In this document: positions 7,815 to 15,886 of the stretch, one piece after another
Numbering within the stretch: position 1 is the stretch's first letter
How the letters are laid out: the number at the start of each line of letters is the position of its first letter
Source: Deltaproteobacteria bacterium
Lineage (GTDB): Bacteria; Desulfobacterota; Desulfobulbia; Desulfobulbales; Desulfocapsaceae
DNA length: 39,014 nt
Assembly: GCA_024280265.1 (NCBI GenBank)
Contig: JAJRQL010000070.1
Coordinates: 1-39,014, forward strand
Direction: 5' to 3'
Translations under genes and position numbers: made by a program
Notes under the pieces: model-generated
Seen by the model: the letters and a program-made list of their open reading frames with translations, nothing else
What the model was told of the DNA's origin: nothing
Databases searched by the model: none

Positions 7815-8933
7815 ATGAAACAAGCAATTCTAAATAATATAAAGAACATCTGGGGCTGGAAAACCCGCCGCAAGATCGTTGTAATATCTGTGGATGATTA
7901 CGGCAATGTCCGGCTGGCCAATCGTAAAGCCCGCGAAAATCTGGACAGGGCAGGGCTGAAGGCACTTTCCCGCTTTGATGCCCTGGATACCCTGGAGACC
8001 AGGCAGGACCTGGAGATGCTGTTTGAGACGCTCTCTTCTGTAAAGGATGCAAACGGAAACCATGCGGTATTTACCCCCTTTGCCCTGCCCTGCAATATCG
8101 ATTTTGAACGGATGGCAGAGGAGGGTAATGAACAATACCGCTACGAGCTTTTGCCCGAGACATATACAAAACTGGCAGCCATGGAACCAGCTGCCTATAC
8201 CGGCGCCTGGCAGCTCTGGCAGGAGGGGCTGGACAAGGGCTTGCTGGCCCCTCAGTTTCACGGCCGGGAGCACCTGAACCTGAAGGTGTTTGAGGAAAAA
8301 CTGGCCGCCTGGGATCCTGAGGTGATGGCCTGTTTGGAGAACAGGTCCTATACCAGTATTTCGGATTCCGGATATCCGACCATTGGCTATACCGCGGCAT
8401 TTGATTTCTGGGAGTTTACAGAGAATAAAAAATTTGCGGAGATTATCAGCTCTGGGCTGGATGCCTTTGCAGAGGTCTATGGGTATCGGGCGCTTCATTT
8501 TACTCCGCCAGGGGGGAGAGAACACCAGAGTATCCATAACTCTCTACTGGAAGGAGGTATCAAATACCTTGACACACCCCTGATAAAATCAGAACACCAG
8601 GGTCGGGGAAAGCAGACAAAGAGTGTCAACTGGACAGGGAAAAAGAACCGGGCCGGAATGAGCCTGGTGGTGCGCAACGTGGTGTTTGAGCCCACCCATG
8701 ATCGGGGTGCGGATTGGGTTGAATACGCCCTCAAGCAGGTCGAGGCGGCCTTTCGCTGGCACCGGCCAGCCAATATCAGCTCCCACCGGGTCAACTACTG
8801 CGGACATATTGATCCGGCTAACAGAAAGCAGGGACTGGATGCTCTCAAAACTCTCTTAGAGGAAATAGTGAAGAAGTGGCCGGATGTTGAGTTTATGGGT
8901 ACGGTCGATTTGCTGGAAGTGGTATCTTGTTAA
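7815..8933 (+). CDS. Polysaccharide-deacetylase-like protein
   Basis: This 372-residue cytosolic-looking protein has no signal peptide. The first beta strand reads VVISVDDYG (residues 22-30), with the Asp pair typical of the NodB/carbohydrate-esterase 4 style barrel. Residues 148-154 read FHGREHL, an H-x3-H pair that could hold the metal ion. A third segment, LHFTPPGGRE, may be another catalytic strand, and SSHRVNYCG near the C-terminus supplies a conserved-looking His. I infer a metal-dependent deacetylase or related glycan hydrolase acting on a precursor sugar. It lies within the polysaccharide gene block just before the sugar transferase, 111 bases after the glycosyltransferase. Confidence 0.65.
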   Translation: MKQAILNNIKNIWGWKTRRKIVVISVDDYGNVRLANRKARENLDRAGLKALSRFDALDTLETRQDLEMLFETLSSVKDANGNHAVFTPFALPCNIDFERMAEEGNEQYRYELLPETYTKLAAMEPAAYTGAWQLWQEGLDKGLLAPQFHGREHLNLKVFEEKLAAWDPEVMACLENRSYTSISDSGYPTIGYTAAFDFWEFTENKKFAEIISSGLDAFAEVYGYRALHFTPPGGREHQSIHNSLLEGGIKYLDTPLIKSEHQGRGKQTKSVNWTGKKNRAGMSLVVRNVVFEPTHDRGADWVEYALKQVEAAFRWHRPANISSHRVNYCGHIDPANRKQGLDALKTLLEEIVKKWPDVEFMGTVDLLEVVSC

Positions 8934-8987
8934 TTATCTGGTTGTGTGGATTGAGTAAGGAAAAATCTGTATCGCAGGGTAGCTGGA

Positions 8988-9593
8988 ATGTATAGAATTT
9001 TTTTAAAACGGGTGTTTGATTTCTGCTCGTCATTGCTTGGCCTCGCTCTTTTGTCTCCGATCCTACTGGTTATTACCCTTGTCCTGCTCTGGCAGAACAG
9101 AGGCAAACCTTTTTTCCTGCAGAGCAGACCCGGTTTGTATGAGCGAGAGTTCAAGGTCATCAAATTCAAGACTATGACCGACGAGACCGACGCAAAGGGA
9201 AACCTGCTGTCCAACCATGACCGAACAACGAAGATCGGGGCCTTTTTACGCAAAACATCTCTGGATGAACTTCCCCAGTTGCTCAATGTTTTGAAAGGTG
9301 ACATGAGCCTGATAGGCCCACGGCCCTTACTGTTCAAGTACATCCCACTTTATTCAGAAGAACAGAGCCGCCGCCACCTGGTGCGACCGGGAGTGACCGG
9401 CTGGGCCCAGGTCAATGGCCGAAATGCCATAAGCTGGACCAGGAAGTTTGAGCTGGATGTGTACTATGTTGATAATATCTCGTTCCGGTTTGATATGAAA
9501 ATTTTGTTTTTGACTGTTTTAAAGGTGATCAATTCGGATGGTGTCAATGCTGCCGCCAATATCACCATGCCCCCTTTCGACGGAACCAATTAA
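8988..9593 (+). CDS. PglC/WbaP-type initiating sugar transferase (monotopic phosphoglycosyl transferase)
   Basis: This 201-residue protein has the compact single-domain size of PglC-like enzymes. One hydrophobic re-entrant helix with a Ser-Pro break (LGLALLSPILLVITLVLL, about residues 18-35) is followed by FKVIKFKTM. The catalytic Asp-Glu pair is in TSLDELPQLLNVLKGDMSLI, with GPRPLL next and RPGVTGWAQVNGRN after it. The enzyme moves a sugar-1-phosphate from a UDP-sugar to undecaprenyl phosphate, the first membrane step of glycan assembly. The aminotransferase at 11733 suggests an amino-deoxy sugar as its substrate (inference). The next gene starts two bases after the stop. Confidence 0.93.
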   Translation: MYRIFLKRVFDFCSSLLGLALLSPILLVITLVLLWQNRGKPFFLQSRPGLYEREFKVIKFKTMTDETDAKGNLLSNHDRTTKIGAFLRKTSLDELPQLLNVLKGDMSLIGPRPLLFKYIPLYSEEQSRRHLVRPGVTGWAQVNGRNAISWTRKFELDVYYVDNISFRFDMKILFLTVLKVINSDGVNAAANITMPPFDGTN

Positions 9594-9594
9594 T

Positions 9595-10632
9595 ATGCTC
9601 ACTCGTTTGCTCTATCTCGGATATCACCTGAAAAACCTGGACACAAAAAAGTTACGGTTGTTCACAAACCATGTCACAAACCAGCAGGACAGGTCATCAG
9701 TAGCTCTGCTGGCCGATATGGTTGGTTCGTCACTGAAATACAACACATCTCTGCTGGAATATTTTCAGTTCCACTTTTACGAAAAAGATGCAAGAGAGCG
9801 GGCGACTTATGCCGGTACCGGTTACATGTATGAATACCAGCTGCTGATGAATCCGAAATCCTCCCGTGCAGTACTGGATGATAAAAAAGAGTTCTTTGTC
9901 AGATACAGTCCCTTTGTCAAACATCTGGCCGCCGACATCGACACCCTGCGCGCTCAGGATGAGGTATGCCGGAAGATATTGGCCAATCCATCCGGCAAGA
10001 TCGTTCTTAAATATTCACATGGTCAGTGCGGCTGGCAGGTTGGTATTTATAAAACTGATTTCTTCCGTAATAGAGATTTGGTCGAGTTCATGGAAGAGAA
10101 AAATTATGACCTGGCCGAAGAATTTATTGTCCAGCATCCGGACTTGATGTCCCTGTCTCCGTCCGGAGTGAACACGGTTCGGGTTATTACCCAGCTGGAT
10201 GCTGACGATGAGGTGGTTTTGCTGGGAGCACGGCTGCGAGTTTCCGAAAACTCCCCGGTTGACAATATGGCATCGGGTAATTTTGCGGCTGCCATTGATA
10301 TCAAACCCGGGATCGTAAATACGCCCGGTGTGTACAGTGATATTACCAAAGATGATGTAACTGTGCATCCGGTCACGGGTGTGGATATTGTCGGGTTCCA
10401 GGTGCCGTACTGGCCGGAGATTATCAGCATGGTAAAGAAGGCCGCTGTTCATGCACCGGAAAACCGCTCTATCGGCTGGGATGTCGCCGTGACAGAAAAC
10501 GGACCAGGGCTGATCGAGGGAAATCATGACTGGTGTAAACTTGTCTGGCAGCTACCGATCAAGCAGGGATTAAAACCCGTGCTAAAGAACCATTGGGACA
10601 GCTATAGTCAAAGACCAACGAGAGCAATATGA
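9595..10632 (+). CDS. Sugar-transfer-associated ATP-grasp protein
   Basis: This 345-residue protein matches the ATP-grasp family found beside sugar transferases. The ATP-binding strands are GKIVLKYSHGQCGWQVG and DLAEEFIVQHPDLMSL, and the metal-binding end reads GWDVAVTENGPGLIEGNHDW, where the Glu and Asn are the usual magnesium ligands. Family members are proposed to ligate a carboxylate (amino acid or similar) to a sugar amine, but the substrate is not established. I chose the ATG at 9595, one base after the sugar transferase stop. The 3' end overlaps the next ATP-grasp gene by ATGA, a strong sign of translational coupling. Confidence 0.88.
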   Translation: MLTRLLYLGYHLKNLDTKKLRLFTNHVTNQQDRSSVALLADMVGSSLKYNTSLLEYFQFHFYEKDARERATYAGTGYMYEYQLLMNPKSSRAVLDDKKEFFVRYSPFVKHLAADIDTLRAQDEVCRKILANPSGKIVLKYSHGQCGWQVGIYKTDFFRNRDLVEFMEEKNYDLAEEFIVQHPDLMSLSPSGVNTVRVITQLDADDEVVLLGARLRVSENSPVDNMASGNFAAAIDIKPGIVNTPGVYSDITKDDVTVHPVTGVDIVGFQVPYWPEIISMVKKAAVHAPENRSIGWDVAVTENGPGLIEGNHDWCKLVWQLPIKQGLKPVLKNHWDSYSQRPTRAI

Positions 10633-11687
10633 AAACAATTTTAATGAACGGTGTCGGGGGCCCCACACCAAGAAGTTTTTCCATAGCCTTGAAAAAATAC
10701 AGTAGATACGCGCGCTACCGGATTATTGCCACAGACTGTAATAAATATGCCATGGGACTGTACCGGGATAGCCTGTTCAGCAAATCATACCTGGTACCCA
10801 GGGCAATGAGCGCTGAATACTGGCCGGCCATGGAAGATCTGATAGCGCGGGAGAGTATTGACTGTGCCGTGGTTCTGCCCGAAGTTGAAGCGCTGGAATG
10901 GTCAAAAAGGGCGGAAACATCGTCATTGCCCTGTAAAGCGCTCATTCCTGATTATAAAGTAGCCAGCCAACTGGTGGATAAAGCCGTCATGACCAGACAT
11001 TTGCAACCGTCCGGGCTTGTTCCTGAATCGTTTTCATTTATGCGTGACGAACTAGAACGTACCGACGACTTTGCTCTCCCTTTCCCGTTCTGGGTACTAA
11101 GTGCCGAGGGGTCCAGTGGTTTAGGGTCTTTGCAGGTAAAATCTGCCGGTGATTTGAGGAATTGGGTGACGATAAATCCTGATGTTGAAAAATTTCTTGG
11201 TTCAGAATTTCTGCCGGGGCGGAATCTGGCCTGTAAACTGCTGTACTTCAATGGTAAACTTGTAAGGAGCGCCGTTGGTGAGCGTGTACAGTACATTATG
11301 GCCAAAGTAGCGCCATCCGGTATAACCGGAAACACCTCATTTGGCAGGCTGCTTAATGATCCCGGCGTATTTGAAACAGCACGAAAGGCTATGGAAATCA
11401 TGTTTGAAAAAACAGGTGCTGAGAAACATGGTTTTTTTACTGTTGATCTGAAAGAAGATGAACAGGGCAACCCCAAGGTAACAGAGATAAATATCCGGCA
11501 TGTCGCGTTTACCCAGTGCTTTGCCGCCGGCGGTGCCAATTTTGCCGAAGACACCATCCGCCTTTTAGACAATGATCCCACCTTTGACCGTACCTTCAAT
11601 CTCTATGAATTTGAACCGGATCTTATTTTCCTGCGTGATGTGGACGAACTGCCGATAATGATGCGGGAGACTGAACTACTTTCCTGA
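10629..11687 (+). CDS. ATP-grasp domain protein (carbamoyl-phosphate-synthase-like)
   Basis: This 352-residue protein begins with a PreATP-grasp Rossmann strand (MKTILMNGVGGPTPRSFSIA) that includes VVLPEVEALEW near residue 80. The ATP-grasp core follows: LPFPFWVLSAEGSSGLGS at about residues 148-165, then FLPGRNLACKLLYFNGKLV. The metal-binding strand is PKVTEINIRHVAF (Glu and Asn). Enzymes of this fold form amide or ester bonds through acyl-phosphate intermediates. The start overlaps the preceding ATP-grasp gene, so the two are made together. Having two different ATP-grasp ligases behind one initiating transferase suggests the glycan carries ligated small acids or amino acids; that is inference. 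Confidence 0.85.
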   Translation: MKTILMNGVGGPTPRSFSIALKKYSRYARYRIIATDCNKYAMGLYRDSLFSKSYLVPRAMSAEYWPAMEDLIARESIDCAVVLPEVEALEWSKRAETSSLPCKALIPDYKVASQLVDKAVMTRHLQPSGLVPESFSFMRDELERTDDFALPFPFWVLSAEGSSGLGSLQVKSAGDLRNWVTINPDVEKFLGSEFLPGRNLACKLLYFNGKLVRSAVGERVQYIMAKVAPSGITGNTSFGRLLNDPGVFETARKAMEIMFEKTGAEKHGFFTVDLKEDEQGNPKVTEINIRHVAFTQCFAAGGANFAEDTIRLLDNDPTFDRTFNLYEFEPDLIFLRDVDELPIMMRETELLS

Positions 11688-11732
11688 ATTTGTGGGAACC
11701 AGCTGAACTTCTTTCTACGAGAAAGGTGAATT

Positions 11733-12860
11733 GTGAATAAACGAATTTTTCTCTCTGCACCACACATGGGCGGAAAAGAGCTTGATTTTGTGCGGGAAGC
11801 CTTTGAATCAAACTATATCGCGCCGGTTGGGCCGCAGCTAAATGCCTTTGAGGATGAATTTGCACAAGAGGTAGGAACTGATTACGCCGTTGCGGTTTCA
11901 TCAGGTACTGCCGCGCTCCATCTTTTGTTACGTTATGTGGGCGTGGTGGCTGGTGATGAAGTGTTCTGCTCCAGTTTCACCTTTGTGGCCAGTGCAAATC
12001 CCATTCTGTACCTGGGAGCCCGGCCGGTTTTCATTGATTCTGACAGGCAGAGCTGGAATATGGACCCGGAACTTCTTGCTGAAGAACTTGTGAGGCTCGA
12101 TAAGCAGAATCGTCTTCCAAAGGCACTTGTTCTTGTTCACCTCTATGGTCAGCCTGCAGATATTGACCCCATCAAAGGAATCTGTGACCGTTATGAAATC
12201 GCACTGATTGAAGATGCGGCCGAGGCCCTTGGAGCAACGTATAAAGGAAAGGCTCCTGGATCATATGGCAGGGCCGGATTTTATTCTTTCAATGGCAACA
12301 AGATAATCACTACTTCCGGTGGTGGAATGATTGTTTCCAATGATAAAGCGCTGATTGAAAAAGTGCGTTTCTGGTCCACCCAGGCACGGGACGAAGCGGT
12401 CCATTATGAGCACACCGAAATGGGGTATAATTACCGGATGAGTAATGTGCTGGCCGCCATTGGTAGAGGACAACTTCGGGTACTGAAAAAACGGGTTGAG
12501 GGAAAACGGCAAATATTCAAACACTACTCTGAAGAACTGGGCGCATTGCCGGGAATCTCTTTTATGCCTGAGCCCGACTATGCCTGTTCCACCCGTTGGC
12601 TGAGTTGCGCCATTATCAATCCGGAGACTGCAGGTTTTAGCCGTGACGCGATAATTTCCCGACTTGAAGAAAATAATATCGAGGCCAGACCCACCTGGAA
12701 ACCGATGCATCTGCAACCGCTATTTGAAGAGTATGAAACAATAGGGGGCGGTGTTTGCGGTGAACTGTCTGAGAAGGGTATCTGCCTTCCTTCCGGAACC
12801 GGAATGAAGGCAGATGACCTTGACAGGATACTCTCCATCATCAAAAGCTGCTGGGATTAA
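11733..12860 (+). CDS. DegT/DnrJ/EryC1/StrS-family sugar aminotransferase
   Basis: This 375-residue PLP enzyme has SSGTAALHLLLRYVGV (phosphate cradle, about residue 53 on), VLVHLYGQPADI, and IEDAAEALGATYKG with the Asp that contacts the pyridine nitrogen. The catalytic Lys lies in YSFNGNKIITTSGGGM. The segment EMGYNYRMSNVLAAIGRGQL closes the active site, as in PglE and related UDP-4-keto sugar aminotransferases. It converts a 4-keto (or 3-keto) nucleotide sugar to the amino sugar using glutamate. A GTG start at 11733 follows GAAAGGTGAA, a usable ribosome-binding site. It is downstream of the PglC-like transferase and probably supplies its substrate. Confidence 0.93.
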   Translation: MNKRIFLSAPHMGGKELDFVREAFESNYIAPVGPQLNAFEDEFAQEVGTDYAVAVSSGTAALHLLLRYVGVVAGDEVFCSSFTFVASANPILYLGARPVFIDSDRQSWNMDPELLAEELVRLDKQNRLPKALVLVHLYGQPADIDPIKGICDRYEIALIEDAAEALGATYKGKAPGSYGRAGFYSFNGNKIITTSGGGMIVSNDKALIEKVRFWSTQARDEAVHYEHTEMGYNYRMSNVLAAIGRGQLRVLKKRVEGKRQIFKHYSEELGALPGISFMPEPDYACSTRWLSCAIINPETAGFSRDAIISRLEENNIEARPTWKPMHLQPLFEEYETIGGGVCGELSEKGICLPSGTGMKADDLDRILSIIKSCWD

Positions 12861-12866
12861 TTTTCT

Positions 12867-13502
12867 GTGCTTTTTCTTACCAAAACAAGATTTTTTGCCG
12901 CTCTCCTGCTCATGGTTCTTAGCGGAGGCACCCTTCTCTTCTACAATATGGATACCTTACTGGACCGCTCTTCAAAACCGGTCCCTTCCGACATCATTGT
13001 CTGCCTTTCTTATAATCCGACACGACTCGACCAGGCTATTTCTCTGCTGCAAAAAGGTTTCGGGAAGAAGATCATCGCAACTACTGAGATCACCTATCTC
13101 AATCTCAAAAAGAGACAAATGGCTGATGAGCAAATTGTTATGCTGGCCCCTTCCGGGACCAACACCTATGAGGAAGGTCTTCTTTTACAGAAATACCTGC
13201 AGAACAGCCCTCAGGTGAGAATTGTCTTTATAAGTGATCCTTACCACCTGTACCGGGTGCAGTGGACCATGAAACATCTCTTTGAGAATGCCGCAGAACG
13301 GTTTTCGTATGTGGCCGCTGTTCCGAGAAATCCTGAAGTGTTCTGGTGGAATTCTCTCCCAAGTCGCAGGGAGGTATTGCGGGAAATCCCATCCATCATT
13401 TACTATTGGCTGGGTCACGGCCTGCTTGGCCTGAATCATAACCCGGAATGGGTTGATACAATAAAATATCACTATCTGGACTTACTCAACGACTGGTTCT
13501 GA
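12867..13502 (+). CDS. DUF218/YdcF-like membrane-anchored protein
   Basis: The 211-residue protein starts with one transmembrane or signal-anchor segment (FFAALLLMVLSGGTLLF, about residues 9-25). A DUF218-type domain follows: DIIVCLSYNPTRLDQAISLL, then the TNTYEEGLLLQKYL helix and IVFISDPYHLYRV, where the Thr-x-x-Glu and the Ser-Asp-x-x-His correspond to conserved positions of the SanA/ElyC/YdcF family. These proteins act at the periplasmic face of the membrane in envelope polysaccharide processes, with chemistry poorly known. A GTG start at 12867 lies six bases after the aminotransferase stop, so it ends the same operon. Confidence 0.75.
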   Translation: MLFLTKTRFFAALLLMVLSGGTLLFYNMDTLLDRSSKPVPSDIIVCLSYNPTRLDQAISLLQKGFGKKIIATTEITYLNLKKRQMADEQIVMLAPSGTNTYEEGLLLQKYLQNSPQVRIVFISDPYHLYRVQWTMKHLFENAAERFSYVAAVPRNPEVFWWNSLPSRREVLREIPSIIYYWLGHGLLGLNHNPEWVDTIKYHYLDLLNDWF

Positions 13503-13551
13503 CAAGGAAAAAAGAACGAAACAGCATGTCATTACAGGACGTAAACGATTG

Positions 13552-14616
13552 TCATCGTTTTGCAGTCAGAATCTCCCGTTTTTTCTCACTGGCCACTTTC
13601 TTCTCTGCCGACAAAGTTCTCACAAAACGTACAGCATCTGAAAAGCTGTCCTGGGCTGGTAGCGTCAGGCCAATCTGTATCAGAACCGGGTACGGCATTA
13701 ATTTGCTGGCCAGATCATACTGTATCCATATGTTCAGATAAGTCCTTTTCAGAAAAGAAGGTCGTATCTTTCTCACAAAATCATCCGGAAGACTCATTCC
13801 CGTAACTTTATTAAGATAACGCGCTGTAATCCACGCTGCAGTACAGACACCATATCTGGAAAAAACATTCAGTAGATTCTCCCAGTCAACTGGTTGTTTC
13901 TCGACCCATCGCAATAAATCAACAAACCGCACCAGGGAAGCCATTGATGTGGTGGAATATTTGGTGAAGACCGGGTGTACAAGCATGATAAAAAGGGTAG
14001 TCTCTACGTCAAATCCTGCACAAGAAGGATACAGCCGTCGTCTGGCCAGAAACTCATCGGTGAGTGACATCCGTAACCGTACGGGACGAAGAATATGCCA
14101 GTGAAGATCAACAGCCACATTTTTATAATAGAGCGTTACTTCGTGGCTGACATTCTGCTCTTTTACCTCCAGAGAGAATCCCATGTCTGTGAGCGCTTCA
14201 ATCGCTTTGCTCACGTCCGCAGAATGGATAAGGATATCTATATCAACAGCAGGACGCACCGATGGTTGATCATATAACAGTTCACGAACATGAACCCCTT
14301 TAAACACAGCATAAACAATCGATTTCCCATCGAAGATAGCAGCGACGGTATTGAGAACATGCTGCTGGATAAGATAGCGGGCAGCCAACTCCAGCGAATC
14401 TCGCTCAAGCAGCTGCAGGAGTTCTTGGCTGAAAATCAGGAATCGCGGGTATCTTCTGAGTAGCTGGCACCACATGGCACCCAGATCATTACGGCGAATA
14501 AAGATCAAAAGATCTTCCTTCACGGGTACAGACAATGCTGAAATTTCTTCCAGAAAAGGCTCCGGCTGTCTCAACAGTGGCGCTAACGCAAGTTTATGAT
14601 ATCTGTATCTGCCCAT
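13552..14616 (-). CDS. Nucleotidyltransferase family protein (NTP_transf_5-like)
   Basis: This 354-residue protein shows the nucleotidyltransferase hallmark around residues 120-132, SVRPAVDIDILI, where the two Asp would bind metal, followed by the strand VAVDLHWHIL with a third acidic residue. This matches the NTP_transf_5 (PF14907) type. Members occur in polysaccharide clusters and, in Firmicutes, within paeninodin-type lasso peptide clusters, but their reaction is not settled. It is convergent with the polysaccharide operon (stops 50 bases apart) and stands alone on its strand. A link with the lasso operon 5 kb away is possible but unproven. Its start lies just beside a REP-like MITE. Confidence 0.75.
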   Translation of the reverse strand: MGRYRYHKLALAPLLRQPEPFLEEISALSVPVKEDLLIFIRRNDLGAMWCQLLRRYPRFLIFSQELLQLLERDSLELAARYLIQQHVLNTVAAIFDGKSIVYAVFKGVHVRELLYDQPSVRPAVDIDILIHSADVSKAIEALTDMGFSLEVKEQNVSHEVTLYYKNVAVDLHWHILRPVRLRMSLTDEFLARRRLYPSCAGFDVETTLFIMLVHPVFTKYSTTSMASLVRFVDLLRWVEKQPVDWENLLNVFSRYGVCTAAWITARYLNKVTGMSLPDDFVRKIRPSFLKRTYLNIWIQYDLASKLMPYPVLIQIGLTLPAQDSFSDAVRFVRTLSAEKKVASEKKREILTAKR

Positions 14617-14626
14617 AAAACACCCA

Positions 14627-14733
14627 GGGGGTCAAGTCTGCTGTTGACTGTACTTGCACATAAATATTGTAAAATCCGGATAAAATCTTTCACGTTGCAT
14701 GGCCACAAACAGTCAAAAGCGGACTTGACCCCT
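14627..14733. mobile_element. 107-bp REP/MITE-like element related to the RAYT at 18.8-19.5 kb
   Basis: The ends GGGGTCAAGTCTGCTGTTGACT and AGTCAAAAGCGGACTTGACCCC are near-perfect inverted repeats. They match the inverted ends flanking the decayed REP-associated transposase (18817-18841 and 19498-19519). The interior shares short blocks with the transposase element: TACTTGCA, which lies just before that start codon, and AATCTTTCACGTTG, from inside its coding region. It therefore looks like an internally deleted, non-autonomous copy. It sits between the nucleotidyltransferase gene and the HExxH operon. Confidence 0.72.
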
Positions 14734-14748
14734 CATGGTTTCCTGCGC

Positions 14749-15285
14749 TTAATCGGTGACGTGTTTTTCAGCAAACTGGGCCATCAGTTCATGGATGTTG
14801 TAGGGGGGGCGTACTTTAAAGTAGTGGTCGATAACCGAATGGCCCACCTCATGGGCCAGTACCCGAATATTGGTATCATCTGCTGAGATATAGATGGTCT
14901 TCTCAGAAAGGGAGTAATAGGCGATGTGCCTGACCCGTTTTCCATACTTTTGCTTGTAGATTTTGGCCACGTCACCGGAATCCGGCACAATAACCAAGCG
15001 GATATGGTATCTGTCGGGAAACATATCCAACACTACCTGGACTTTTTCGATAAGAATATCAACCTTTGCCAACACCTCATCGGCGCTGGTAATCACACCC
15101 TTTTTCCGCATGGCATAACCGAGCTTACGATTTAAGCGCAGGTTGTCGTTAAATTCCCGCAAAACACCCTTATCGCCATAGACAAGTGTCACATAGCGAC
15201 TTTTCTGTTCCTGTGCCTGAACCGTTCCCGAAAGAGAGGCCAGGCAGAGAACAAAAGCCAGGACTAAACAGTAGACTCTAGTCAT
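14749..15285 (-). CDS. Secreted HExxH zinc-metallopeptidase-like protein
   Basis: This 178-residue protein has an N-terminal signal peptide (MTRVYCLVLAFVLCLASLS, then a probable cleavage after TVQA). Near the C-terminus lies the zincin motif HEVGH (residues 145-149) within VLAHEVGHSVIDHYF; a later NIHELM may provide another ligand. It is short for a complete peptidase, so it may be a minimal zincin or act with a partner. I chose the ATG at 15285: it overlaps the preceding gene by eight bases, exactly the arrangement between the first two genes of this operon. It ends the operon of SurA-like protein, HAMP protein and this enzyme. Localisation is periplasm or outer envelope. Confidence 0.72.
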   Translation of the reverse strand: MTRVYCLVLAFVLCLASLSGTVQAQEQKSRYVTLVYGDKGVLREFNDNLRLNRKLGYAMRKKGVITSADEVLAKVDILIEKVQVVLDMFPDRYHIRLVIVPDSGDVAKIYKQKYGKRVRHIAYYSLSEKTIYISADDTNIRVLAHEVGHSVIDHYFKVRPPYNIHELMAQFAEKHVTD

Positions 15286-15886
15286 CAAGTAATTTATATA
15301 CATCAGCAATCTCCCTGATGATCTGGTTTTGCCGGGTAATGGAGTTCTGGATGGAGGCGCAGTCCTCTGCAGTCGCATGGGCAGGATCGATGGAGGCATA
15401 CTGCGCGAGGAGATCATCAATATTCTGCGACCGTTTTCGCAACTCTGCAATATTTTCGGACAAACCCCGATTAAACTGATTTAATTTTGCAGCAAGCTCT
15501 TTTCCCTCATCCTTTTCCCGCAGATGAATCACATCATCAAGCTGACCGTCGACCATATTATCCACAGCACGTTCAAGACGGAACATGGGGCCAGCCAATC
15601 TGTGGGTAATAAACATGGCGATAACTACCACCAATGCACTCCCCACGACAATGAAGATCCAATGAGCGGTGAGCAGTTGCTTGATCAGCATGAAAGGGGT
15701 CTGACCAATTTTGAGATCATTATTCTGGTACACCATGGTCATGCTGTCCGCTGACAAAAGAACCAGGACAAGGGCAAAGATAAAACAGCCAGCCACCATA
15801 AAAAGAAAATATCCCAGGATTAGTTTTCCCTGGAAGTTCTTTTTAATGAAATAATTTCTACGTGTGTACCTTACAGCGTTAGTCAT
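15278..15886 (-). CDS. HAMP-domain inner-membrane protein without output domain
   Basis: This 202-residue protein has two transmembrane helices (LILGYFLFMVAGCFIFALVL at about 23-42 and WIFIVVGSALVVVIAMFI at about 79-96) enclosing a short periplasmic loop. A HAMP domain follows (RLAGPMFRLERAVDNMVDG onward), then a coiled-coil-like helix to the C-terminus. No kinase, cyclase or chemotaxis signalling domain follows, so it may pass conformational change to a separate partner. The ATG at 15886 overlaps the upstream gene's stop by eight bases; longer starts at 15910 or 15898 are possible. It is translationally coupled to the genes on both sides. Confidence 0.72.
   Translation of the reverse strand: MTNAVRYTRRNYFIKKNFQGKLILGYFLFMVAGCFIFALVLVLLSADSMTMVYQNNDLKIGQTPFMLIKQLLTAHWIFIVVGSALVVVIAMFITHRLAGPMFRLERAVDNMVDGQLDDVIHLREKDEGKELAAKLNQFNRGLSENIAELRKRSQNIDDLLAQYASIDPAHATAEDCASIQNSITRQNQIIREIADVYKLLDD

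Noticed and set aside
13543-13560. AAACGAT/ATCGTTT hairpin between convergent genes as a terminator
   Set aside because: Seven A/T-rich pairs with no adjacent T-run, and it overlaps the stop codon of the minus-strand gene.
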